Assembly: GCA_021229015.1 (NCBI GenBank)
Contig: CM037782.1
Location: 65,596,108 to 65,660,107 of the forward strand
Reading direction: 5' to 3'
Length of the DNA: 64,000 nucleotides
From: Solen grandis
Lineage: Eukaryota > Mollusca > Bivalvia > Adapedonta > Solenidae
Part shown: positions 54,451 to 64,000 of the stretch, piece after piece
Layout: each line of letters opens with the position of its first letter
Position numbering within the stretch: the stretch's first letter is position 1
The notes under the pieces: model-generated
Told to the model about the DNA's origin: nothing
Seen by the model: only the letters and a program-made list of their open reading frames with translations
The model's database searches: none
Translations under genes and position numbers: made by a program

Positions 54451-55220
54451 ACTTTGAGATCAAATTTTAAATATGCATCTCTAGATCCAGAAACAGTTAC
54501 CCTTCCAAAAAATGTATGTCATCCTAATAAATTAATAAACTTAATTAAGGGAGAATTAACAAATATATTAGATACAAAACCAGAAGTAGATAAACAAATA
54601 ACCCAGCCAAAACCCAAGGAGAATAACTGTCAAAAAGCGTTAGCCATTTAAGTGATTGAAGAAAATAATATAGTATTAGTGCCACAGATGTGTGCGTTTA
54701 TGGTCCAAGGTTCTAATGGTACTAAATACTCAGTAACAATATTCCCAAAAGAAAAATGCACATGCCCTTCTACTGCCCGATGTTGTCACATTATTGCAGC
54801 GATGATGTCAATTGGAATGGCCTTACCAGAAGACAAAAAAACTTTTAATCTTACCCAATTACGTAGAAATTGTAGGGCAAAAAATAATAAAAAATGCGGT
54901 ACAAAAAAGGGTCGTAAGGGAGACATAGAAGAAAACATAATTGTCAATCCAGCACCAGATTCTATTTTAAAAAGTGAAAAAAAAAGTAATGAATTTAATA
55001 CTCCACAGTTAAATGAAAGATCAGTTGAAAGTGTAACTGATGTCCGAAGATCTTTGTTTTACTTTTCAACACCAAAATCAATTTTAAAAACTCCAAACAA
55101 AATCGACAAGTGAAAAAAAACGTAAATTAAAATTTGCCTCACCTGAACAACCAAAATGTAAATTCAGCAAATTAAACGATCTTTCAACAATAGACGAATT
55201 AATAGAGCTTAGCGACAAGT
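54451..55220 (+). pseudogene. SWIM zinc-finger protein fragment
   Basis: An open stretch encodes FKYASLDPETVTLPKNVCHP, NKLINLIKGELTNI and, after one in-frame TAA (54649-54651), VPQMCAFMVQGSNGTKYSV. It then reads FPKEKCTCPSTARCCHII, whose CTCPSTARCCH fits the CxCx(n)CxH SWIM zinc-finger pattern. A Lys-rich tail follows, and after a frame break near 55100 KKRKLKFASPEQPKCKFS and DELIELSDK end at TAA (55218-55220). SWIM fingers bind DNA or protein and are common in MULE and other transposases. With the SGNH fragment just upstream, one transposon-encoded protein or pair is plausible. Confidence 0.6.
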
Positions 55221-55222
55221 AA

Positions 55223-55388
55223 TCTGGTTCCCGGCGTGACAGGGGCAGGTAATCCAGGCTAGTCAACCAAACTGCCCGCAGCGGTTACTTCCCCTTATCT
55301 GTACAGTATTCTATGCCGAAGAATGAAGGGGAGATAACTGCGTGGAGATTGGCTAGTCAACAAGTAACATAGTACGCCGGGAACCAGA
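55223..55388. mobile_element. Small inverted-repeat element, TCTGGTTCCCGGCG ends
   Basis: TCTGGTTCCCGGCG (55223-55236) and its exact complement CGCCGGGAACCAGA (55375-55388) bound 166 bp. It begins three bases after the SWIM frame stop. A collapsed relative at 57724-57790 has the left end, then the sequence normally beside the right end (GTACTATGCTATGTAA), then ACAGGGGGCAGGTAATCC. Confidence 0.7.
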
Positions 55389-55649
55389 CTAGTCAACAAG
55401 CAATAATTAATTACCTCCCCTACAAAACATGCGGCGGATGCCGTCTGCGGACAAACAGTGAAAACACGGACCATATTTAACGCATAAGAAAAAAGTGTAT
55501 AAAAGTATTTTCTTTTACTTCTATCTATTTCGGTGATTCTCGAAAAAAGAACAAAACTAATAATTTCAATTAGATGAAGACGTTTAGGTTAAATAAACAA
55601 GGCTTTAAATTTCAACAAAAATAAATAAATATATAAACAACAGAAAAGG

Positions 55650-56395
55650 AAAAAAATCAATGTAACCCCAATCGACAAGGTACAGGAATGTAGCATGATA
55701 TAATTGCTACTAAAATACAAAAAAGACCAAACATGTGTCTATCATATCCAGGTCAAAAGTTATGTCAAATAATTGTACGTGTATATGGCCGTCAATGCAA
55801 AGAATAGCCATTCATAGCCATATATATGACTATTGATTGAAACCGAATCAATGTGATCCCATAAGACTAGGTATAGGCATGTAGCAGGATGAAATAGCTA
55901 CAAAATAAGACCAAGTATGGGTCTCTATCATATCCAGCTCAGAAGTTATATCAAATTGTTATATGTGTAAATAGCCCTAAATGCAAAAATTTGCCGTTCG
56001 TAGCCATATTGATGCCTATAGATGGAAACTCAATCAATGTGACCCCATAAGACTAGGTTTAGGCATGTAGCAGGCTGTAATAGCTACAAAATAAGACCAA
56101 GTATGGGTCTCTATCATATCCAGGTCAGCAGTTATATCAAATTGTTATATGTGTATATAGTCCTAAATGCAAAAATTAGCCATATAGATGACTATAGATG
56201 GAATCCCAATCAATTGACCCCATAAGACTAGGTATAGGCATATAGTAGGATGTAATAGCTACAAAATAAGACCAAGTATGGGTCTCTATCGTATCCAGGT
56301 CAAAAGTTATATCAAATTGTTGTATGTTTATATGCCGTTAATACAAAACATAGCCCTTCCTAGCCATATAGATGAATATAGATTAAGTTTAATTT
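55650..56395. repeat. Tandem array of four units of about 185 bp
   Basis: Anchors AAATAAGACCAAGTATGGGTC and CTCTATCATATCCAGGTCA recur near 55720, 55905, 56090 and 56270. Units also share CCCCATAAGACTAGGTATAG, GGCATGTAGCAGGATGTAAT and ATGCAAAAATTAGCC. The open frame at 56278-56517 is accidental. Confidence 0.85.
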
Positions 56396-56679
56396 ACCTC
56401 ATCAATCTTAACATATGTTTGCCAGCAGAGGTAGTCACCATATTATGTACCATTAAATGTAATACATTTTACAGTTTCATTAGGCCACAAGATATACACA
56501 ACACAATAAAAAATTAATATTTATTAATAACGAATTAGTCATATTTCCAGGTAAAACAACAAGCACATACACATTCAAATCCCAAAACACATCATATGGA
56601 AAACAAGAGTTGTCCTTAAAACTGAAAAATCGTCTATTCAAGTGATTGTCAATTAAATTAACAAGTAATAATTGTAACA

Positions 56680-57240
56680 GTGAACTGTTATTTTGTCTCC
56701 CAAATGAATTTCTCCTAAGACAATCATACATGAATGGTTTTTGAGAAATAAGGTCATAAAAAACTGAGGGGGTGGGGTCTGACCCCTTGGTGACCCATGT
56801 GAACATCAAAAAGTACCACTCAATTCATTTGATCAAGATAAACAAGAATATATACGGTTTAGCGGTAAGGATCACAATGGTTTTTGAAATAAAGCCCAGA
56901 AGGGTAAAACTGAATGGGTAGGGCCAGACCCCTTTGTGACCCCCGGGACCCTAAAGAAGTACAATTCAAACTTTCTCATCATAATGAACAAGAATATATA
57001 TGAATATATATGATCCATGGGTGGGGATCTGAACAGATTTTGAGATATAAGGTCATTTAAAATTGAGGGGGTGGGGCCTGTGGCCCATGTGAACATAAAA
57101 GAAGTAACATTCAATCCATCTCCTCATGAGGAATAAGAATATATATGGTTTAATGTGGGGATCTGAACAGATTTTCAGATATAAGGCTTGACCTCTTGGT
57201 GAACTCGGGGGACACCAAAGTAGTACCAGTCTTCTCATTA
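56680..57240. repeat. Tandem array of about 125-bp units
   Basis: Four units share GGATCTGAACAGATTTTGAG or variants, ATATAAGGTCA, AACTGAGGGGGTGGGG, CCCATGTGAACAT and CATAATGAACAAGAATATAT. It lies next to SINE copy I. A related unit is at 50550-50760 (GTAATAATTGTAACAGTGAA, TTTTTGAGAAATAA). Confidence 0.7.
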
Positions 57241-57242
57241 TA

Positions 57243-57430
57243 ATGACTTGACTATTTGAGTTTACCGTCGCTTCGACAGTATTTCAGTCATATAGCGACG
57301 CCAAGCTAATTACAGGTGGAAAGACCCCGAATACACGGAGGCATCCGGGTAGAACCACTGACCTACCGCAAGCCAGCTGAAAGGCTCACATGAAAATCCG
57401 AATGACCCTGTCGGGATTCGAACCCACCCC
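57243..57430 (-). mobile_element. tRNA-derived SINE copy I, head truncated
   Basis: Minus-strand copy from TTGACTATTTGAGTTTACCG through GCTAATTACAGGTGG and ACCTACCGCAAGCCAGC to GGGATTCGAACCCACC. The 5' half of the tRNA head is absent, and small deletions remove part of the GAAGGCTTCC segment. No clear target duplication was found. Confidence 0.78.
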
Positions 57431-57723
57431 CAGGGACCCCGATTTACAAATATCGAAGAGGGGTGGCATCACTACTTATTGAGGACTATAAGTGTGTGGA
57501 ATTTTGTAAAGATAGGTCGAGCGGCCTTCGATTTATAAGAGTTTGAATTTTGTCGTTTTGATTAACCAGTAGTATTCGTTGATATCAAATATAATCTTTT
57601 CTTTCACTATTGCTTGATAGATTGTGTTGATAATTTCCTGTTGTCCGGTAAATTCCCGAAAATAGGATAGGGAATTATCGATTTCGTCAGGCGGGTTAAC
57701 TCTGAAACTTATTGCTTGCTTAG

Positions 57724-57790
57724 TCTGGTTCCCGGCGTACTATGCTATGTAATAGTATAACATAGTGACAGGGGGCAGGTAATCCAGGCT
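57724..57790. mobile_element. Collapsed relative of the 55223-55388 element
   Basis: TCTGGTTCCCGGCG is followed by TACTATGCTATGTAATAGTA and ACATAGTGACAGGGGGCAGG. The parts normally beside the two ends of the longer copy are thus brought together, as after a fold-back deletion. Confidence 0.6.
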
Positions 57791-59100
57791 AATTGCTTGC
57801 TGAGCTTATTGTTCGCTACTATTGCATGCTAGGTTGTAATCTCCAAGCAGAGTTGTTGTTCGTTCCTCACATAACATCTCTGCAACGGGCTCAATGACAA
57901 GAATCTTGTCAAAACAGAAAACACTCATTTAACGCGGATTTAAGTGTATTTTACGGATCAAAAGTATAGAAACATTGAATAAATACTTTTTAAATCATTA
58001 TAAAACGTATGTAAAATACTAATTTTAATTGTTATTATCGGAACTATTTTCTGCCTTATTTCGCCGATAGGAACAATCCGCAAACGCTCGTCTGCAATTG
58101 TAGATATTTTCAGGTTCAGCCGGATATCGTAATTTAAAGCAAGCTTTTTATTTTCATAATTTGTAATTTTAATGACCATTTCGCTCAGGATCAGTGGTGC
58201 TATTTATATATATTTCACAGTTTAAGGAGCCTATCTATTCTCCTTCAAATTAAATATTTGAACAACGGTCTGGATGACGTCAGATATTTGGAACTACTTT
58301 CTGAGCCCACCACAGAGGTGAATGTAATGTAAGCCGATGTGTAAGAGAGTGGCTAGGTTGTGTTCAGTGTCCACCATCTTGTTGCGTAAATCAGTGTCCA
58401 GTCAAAACGAACCCAAGTTGAAACGGTGGCAAAGTGGTCAAAACGGTCCCAACTGGGTGATAAGATTGGTCAAAACGGCCCCATTATATTAAGATATTAC
58501 CACGGTATTATTGTACTTGGCCAACAATTACGAAATTTAAATCATTGATGCATAATAAACAAGCAGGAGTCGTTAGAAATGAATGCTAAATTTGTATATT
58601 TTGCTTTTGCAAAAAGAAGTTGAATGTTACATAAATTATATTTCGTGACTGTAATATTTATATGTGCATACTTGTATTAATGGTATAAATAGTATGGATA
58701 TTGTTATCCCAGGTGTTTGTTCATACTTTTCTCAATGTTTATATGACGCCATATATATTTTGTCTATGGCAATGGACATTATGTTTATGCCTAATAAACT
58801 ATTAAAATTGAATTCATTTCAAGAGTTTATTGACAAAAACATATACAGTCTATTGTCAGACAGTAAGAAATAATAATAAGCATGAAAGTGGTGAACACAA
58901 ACGTCTCTGTGAAAAGTGTGTCAATACAATGTTATGAAAAACATTTAATAACATCTAGTATGAAACAGACCATAGTATGATATACATTTAAGCAAAACAA
59001 ACATTTAACTGATTCATGATGACTAACTGCAGGAAAGATGAAAGGCCAATGAAATATAACTTAGCTCTATAGTTAAATTCCTAATGTTAATATTACAAAA
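57791..59100. other. Non-coding, nothing recognised
   Basis: Unique-looking AT-rich DNA. TCAAAACGGTCCC-type words recur three times at 58395-58490. The longest open frame (73 codons, minus) has no recognisable domain. Confidence 0.45.
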
Positions 59101-59479
59101 ATAAATGAATAAATCAATCAATATCAATCAATCAATCAATCGACCTCTTAGTGAGTTTGCGTGAAATACATAGCAAGCAAGCTTGTTGATGAGTCTTGTC
59201 TGTGTGTTAGATAAAAATTGTTTAAATATACTTAAAGTTGGCCAATGACAATAATATTTAGGCAAATATGAGTTTTTTAAGTCTCTATAATAAGGACAGA
59301 TGAGCAGAAAGTGATGTTCATTCTCAACAACATTCATTGAGCCTTTATTACATAATCTTAAATGTCTTGGAATATTTCTTATTCGACCATCTTCAATATT
59401 TAATTTATGGGCTGAACATTTAAAACGAGATAATGCTACTATGTTTTCAATTATTCATTTAGGTTATCAATTTGCGATT

Positions 59480-60345
59480 CAATCAACGCAACGTACTCAT
59501 TATAAAATAGAATTATAAACGGCCCGATTCTTAATGAATGGTTACAAACGTGTGAACAATCAGATCAATTGATTAAAGCAAAGTGTTTAAGGCAATGTGC
59601 CATTATGAAAGAATGATTACGAACGTGTGAACAATCAAATAATTTGAGTAAAGGAACGTGTTTATCGCAAGACAAGACGATATACAAACCAAATGTGCAT
59701 GTGAGTGTGAACTTTTCTGTACGAAAAAGAATCACAATAATCACAGAACACAACAGAACAAATAATCACAGAAATATGAATCTTTTCAAAACATGACCTA
59801 CATTTTTTTTATTTATCAAAGAAATATGAATCTTTTTTAAAAAAAAAACGTAAAAACAGCGGTTTCTATTGATCTCTCCAAATCGATTACATCATTAAGA
59901 TAGATTAAGCTCATTCCCTTTATTTATTCACACTTTTATATCTTCACGTACCTTTAATTGGTTTCTCAACACAAACGCAGACAAGTATTCATTATTTCGT
60001 AGTGGATGTTTGTAGCAATAATTTAATTATCGCATTAAAACTGTTTCATGTTTCAAGTTTATTTATTTTCAACATCTCATGTCAAATTTGACAAAATGAG
60101 AACACAAAAAACATTAATCATTATAAAGTCTTAAATGAGCATATTCAGTATACAAACAGCTGAATCACAAAAAAAGGGGAGGGGGCTTACTGCTATTGAT
60201 TGAACTTAATAATAATTTGTTTCACAAACAGACATAATTTACGATATTTGCTTAATTTTTCCTTTTTTATAAATTACATATCATTTAAAATATTTTGCCA
60301 ACTACCAATTTCTACTGGAAGTCTTGAATTTCTTGTTCTGAACTT
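59480..60345. other. Probable insertion or replaced segment inside the LINE
   Basis: LINE coding similarity stops near 60345 and resumes near 59477. The 860 bases between show repeated GTTACAAACGTGTGAACAATC and GATTACGAACGTGTGAACAATC words (59540-59640) and no LINE-like protein. No clean borders were found. Confidence 0.4.
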
Positions 60346-61122
60346 TACATATATTTTGACAAATTTTTTAATTTCTCTTTGAACAATCTATAGTTTAAAC
60401 ATTTTCTTGATGAATTTATTGTTGAGTACCACTCATTCAAAAACAGATCTGATAATTTGTGAGATACACTTTTTTGAAGCCATCGAACATTTAGAAAATT
60501 TTGAAACTCCCATACATTAATCAGCCCATATTTAATTAGTATATTTTTAATATATTTAATCCATTTGAAGTCTGTATTTCGAATATCATTCGACAACTTA
60601 AACCTGCTATACATAATATTATATATAGAAACCGAGAGCTTTAGACTAGATGGAATGTTAAGTTTAGACCAAAAATTAGCATTCTTGAATCAATATCTAT
60701 TTGTAGTGGTTCAACACCTGTTTCACCATATACAATACAATTTGGAGTGCTATTCTTAACTTGTAATATATACTTTAAAAACTTCAATTGTACTTTTTTA
60801 AAAATATTACTGTTTCCTTATCCCCAAATCACGCATCCGTATAACAAAATTGACTTAATGGTTTTATCAAATATTTCTCAGGCCGGGATCCAGAATTTTT
60901 CCACTGGGGATGGGGGGGGGGGGGGGGGGCAAAGTTTGAATGTGCTGTGAGTGCTAGCGGGGTCCGGGGGCATGCTTCCCCGGAAAAATAAGTTTTTAGT
61001 GTGACGGAGTTGCATTCTGAAAGGTATCTGGGGATAAAAGTGAAGGTTTCTTACGTTTTTTTTTGTTTTGTTTTTTGTTTTTTTTGTTGTTGTTTTTTTA
61101 AACTTGAAGACCATGGATCTAA

Positions 61123-61940
61123 TGCCTAGGTCCCACTGGAGAGAAATCATCGGCCATGTGCAAATACACAGATTTTCTCCCGATGGCATCAGATGTTTCA
61201 GCCAAAAAGACGGAGCAGTCCCATGAAAAGCTTCGGGATTGGTCCGTTGAAACGTTCACTGATGTTTCGGTTATGGTACAATGGCCTTGTATTATCGGGA
61301 ATGGCTCCCTATGCTCGTGAAAATTTTCCGATGATCGTGGAAGGTGCCCCGGAGCTTCACCGAATTTGGAATATCCCCGTAGATTAGGGGATGTATCGTT
61401 GTATCGAACCATGGTGATGGACAAAATCAAGGGTAGACTTTCAGGGGTTTATGAGGATGCCCCCAGCTATGTCCCATGGCCTTTTTGACCGTCTCAGTCT
61501 AAAGTTGCACAAAAAAGCAACAAATTTTAGAGTGCATTTGCCAATTTTTTTTGCGAATATTCTGATATTCTATCACAAGATCTGGTATGTGTCACAGAAA
61601 GGTGACATCACCGAACCTTCGAGACATCACCGAAGCCTAGAGGGTTCCTCGGAGGAAAAAAATATTTCACGGAAGCTCCGTGAATACTTTCCAGGAGCTT
61701 CCGGGAAGCTATGCATATGTTTCCTGTTTTCCCCGATAAAAATTCGAGAACATATAGGGAAAAATTTCAATGCAAGCAATGAAGTTCTCCCGAAGTCTCC
61801 CGATGACTCCACATGGCTCGCAACGCTTTCGAAGCTTCCGCGGGACACAAGGGAACCTGTTCCCAACGCCTCCCGTGGCTAATCAATTTCCATCGGGAAT
61901 ACATCCCCAAGGCAAAAATATTTCAAGTGGGACTGAGCCT
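61123..61940. mobile_element. Nested element with GTCCCACT ends
   Basis: TAGGTCCCACTGGA (61124) and the complement of CAGTCCCACTTGA (61926-61939) form imperfect terminal inverted repeats around about 815 bp. The interior is less AT-rich than its surroundings, with GAAGCTTCCGGGAAGCT-type words. The open frames of 79-143 codons on both strands have no recognisable domain, so I do not call a gene. Confidence 0.55.
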
Positions 61941-63412
61941 TGAGCGATATAATCTTATATTTTACCTTCACAAAGCCATGTTTTTGAATAACTACTGTGC
62001 AATAGTATTTGACTATAAGTTGTTTTAAAAAATGTAGGTAGTAAAAAGTGTGTGTGTAATGGGGGGGGGGGGAGACTGGCATAAAAAAATAATAAGTGCT
62101 TTTTGGCCCCCCCCCCCCCAAAAAAAAAAAACAACAACAAAAAAAAAACAACAACAGTGACTTGTGTACACTGTCAATTAGTGAATGCTTTGAATAGTCA
62201 TCAGTTTTAGACTCAACATTGTAAAAGACAGTTTTGTTTAAATCTGAGGAAAAAATCACTTTAAACATATTTTGTCAAATATGTTGAAGGGAATACCGGG
62301 TATATGCTGTATTAGGTTCGAACTTGGTAATCTTGACTGTCTAATTGTCGATCTGGTTGCAGCCTTCACACACAGAATTCCCAGATAAAAAAAAATCAGG
62401 CGCACGTTTTAGGGTCGGGCGGTTGCAGAAGGTTTGGGCCCCTTCTGCGTGTCGATTTTTGGTACATTTTTTTTTTCTAAATGTTAAATCAGTGACAAAA
62501 CAACCAATATTCAGTAATAAAAGATGTAGATATTTAATATAAAATCTTTAATATCCGTTTTATATCACACATGAATTGTGTTTTCTTTGCATTAGTATTT
62601 CGTATTCATCGACTTATCAGTAACATTGCTCAATGACTGATTACCTGGATTTGATTTGAATTAGTGATCATGCATTATCTACATATACATTGTCCCAAAA
62701 TACGGCAGATTCAAATTCTTTCATTTCATATTCATGATTTTATAAATTCAAAATACACCAGGGTCTCTATATTAAGAGACCATGAATACACATACATGTA
62801 GATTATTATATTCGTAAATATTAAAAAAGTGAACATAATGATGTATTGGCCTTGTATTTATTCCTTTCAGGAAAATATTAAGAGGAGTTAGTTTCATAAA
62901 AATAATACTTAAAAAGTTATGTAAAAATAGTAAAGCTGCTGACATTTAGAAACACAACCCATTTAATTTGCATGGCTAGCGATAGGTATGCATCTACTCT
63001 GCAGTTTACTACAGCAAAAAATAAATAAAATAAATAAAAATCCTTTTAAATAGTTTATAGTTGTAACTGATACAAACTTTTGGTAATTGTCTATTTTTCC
63101 CAATTGTTAGATCGATCGGCAGACGACTTTAAAATTTCTCTCAATCAGTGAACGTGTCCGCAGTACCCTAAACACATGCTTATCACACAGTCATGGACGA
63201 CTGCCGATTCGGATTACCTACACATTAACAGCAGGGGGCCATAAGACAATAGGAGTCTGGCTGGTCAGGTGGTTATGCGGGTGGTTCAGTACGGGGGCCC
63301 ACGATGGGGATTTCCTCTAGACAACACTACTATGATGTAATCAAGGGATTTTATAGCCTTGAAAAATGTATGACCAGGGCAACTGGGGGCTCCAAGGCCC
63401 CCTCGTGCCCTG
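61941..63412. other. Remainder of the 2.5-kb element, non-coding
   Basis: It contains C and A homopolymer runs at about 62107-62150 and otherwise AT-rich sequence. No transposase motif or RNA gene was seen. Confidence 0.4.
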
Positions 63413-64000
63413 CTGGATCCGGGCCTGGTTCTATTTGTAAATCAATACTTAGACATAGATATTTAGCTTTTTTCAATAGATAAAACATAGCTTTAGTTGC
63501 CTGCTTAGCAATATATTCTTTAGCTTTAGAAAAACTTCCAGTTTTACTGAAAAAGACGCCAAGATATTTGTATTCATTTACAATTTCTAATTCATCATAA
63601 TTTTGGTTTCTTATTCTACTTTTTGAAAATATTAAAACTAGTTTTTGATGTATTAACTGTAAGTTTCCATGTTTTACAATATTTTTCATACACATACAAT
63701 GCATTTTGTAAGTCTTTTTCCGATTCAGATAAAATAACAGTGTCGTCTGCATAAAGTAATACAAACAATTTTAAGTAATCTACAAGACCTGAACCACAAG
63801 GATGTTTACAAAGGGTTGACCCTTGAATTATAGTTATTATTTTCAAAATAATTATGCAAATCATTTCCAAAAAAAAATGAAAACAGCAATGGTGATAGGC
63901 TTTAACCCGGTCTTAGTCCGATAGAACACTTAAAATATTTTGAATTTATACCGTTTACGTACGCAGCTTTTGGCTTTTTCATAAATATTTTTAAAAACAT

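Larger units (their letters stand above)
60879..63427. mobile_element. 2.5-kb inverted-repeat-bounded element inside the LINE
   Basis: The left end CAGGCCGGGATCCAG (60879-60893) and right end CTGGATCCGGGCCTG (63413-63427) are inverted repeats matching in 14 of 15 bases. LINE coding sequence continues on both sides (LSIDLQIE, then FDKTIKSIL). A G run (60911-60928) lies near the left end. CAGG...GGATCCAG ends with a nearby G run are seen in non-autonomous hAT elements of many animals, but I find no convincing 8-bp duplication. No transposase frame was found. Confidence 0.65.
59104..64000 (-). mobile_element. Degraded LINE, reverse transcriptase and 3' end, with nested insertions
   Basis: The minus-strand element enters from beyond the window end. 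Pieces in order: LSPLLFS and a worn finger region (about 63950), YLKLFVLLYADDTVILSESE with the YADD catalytic box (63700-63770), NEYKYLGVFFSKTGSF (63560), then past an insertion FDKTIKSILLYGCVIWG (60800-60870). Next come WKLNVRW-like sequence at about 60400-60600, and after a second gap RNIPRHLRLCNKGSMNV and HHFLLICPYYRDLKNSYLPK (59270-59400). It ends in an ATTG microsatellite (59104-59140). Many stops. It is a different family from the 38039 LINE. Confidence 0.75.

Noticed and set aside
61451..61882. 143-codon open frame as a gene
   Set aside because: It lies in a nested repeat with inverted ends, has overlapping open frames on the other strand and shows no domain.

Overview
ORGANISM. This is eukaryotic nuclear DNA, AT-rich and very repeat-rich, most likely from a bivalve mollusc (a clam-like genome). 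The reasons are spliced genes with GT/AG introns of kilobase size, a tRNA-derived SINE present in about nine copies, several non-LTR (LINE) remnants, and abundant repeats of the type that start ACAAGAGGGCC and end CTCAGGTGAGCTAAAAA. The species call rests on recall of such repeats and not on a search. There is one 100-N scaffold gap (26235-26334).

LAYOUT. (1) 1-11000: intergenic, filled with nested mobile elements: a SINE inside an older SINE, a piggyBac-like MITE inside a hAT-like MITE, a TA-flanked MITE, and tandem-unit elements. (2) 11008-23939, minus strand: a complete seven-exon gene for an MPPED1/2-type metallophosphoesterase. I rebuilt it by splice phase as 448 codons plus stop, including a 94-bp exon that lies outside any long open frame. 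It has an unusual acidic Ser/Asp/Glu tail of about 170 residues. A 36-bp minisatellite sits about 250 bp upstream of its start codon. (3) 26335-44045, minus strand: a large NLR-like gene whose parts in order are a CXorf38-like HEPN domain, a coiled coil of nine 22-residue repeats, a NACHT ATPase and tandem LRR-like repeats. Splice phases agree across the four exon blocks, but at least five frameshifts and the gap make it either a decaying pseudogene or badly polished sequence. A LINE and several tandem arrays lie in its introns. (4) 44.7-53 kb: tandem-unit repeats, SINEs and microsatellites. (5) 53-55.4 kb: a plus-strand fragment encoding the end of an SGNH-hydrolase-like domain, split by a 56-bp intron, followed by a SWIM zinc-finger reading frame. 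It is bordered by CTGCTGACC repeats and a duplicated block and is probably transposon-derived. (6) 55.6-57.4 kb: tandem arrays and a SINE. (7) 59.1-64 kb: a degraded LINE on the minus strand, interrupted by a 2.5-kb inverted-repeat-bounded element with a further element nested in it.

MAIN POINTS. Two results stand out. The first is the HEPN/coiled-coil/NACHT/LRR architecture, which would place a probable RNA-cleaving effector on an animal NLR. The second is a superfamily of at least twelve non-coding elements with a shared plan: where the 5' end is preserved, an ACAAGAG start with a short hairpin; internal units of about 145-170 bp; a GGAC-rich stretch; and a 3' stem-loop followed by TAAAAA. 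All copies found lie in the same orientation, antisense to both host genes.
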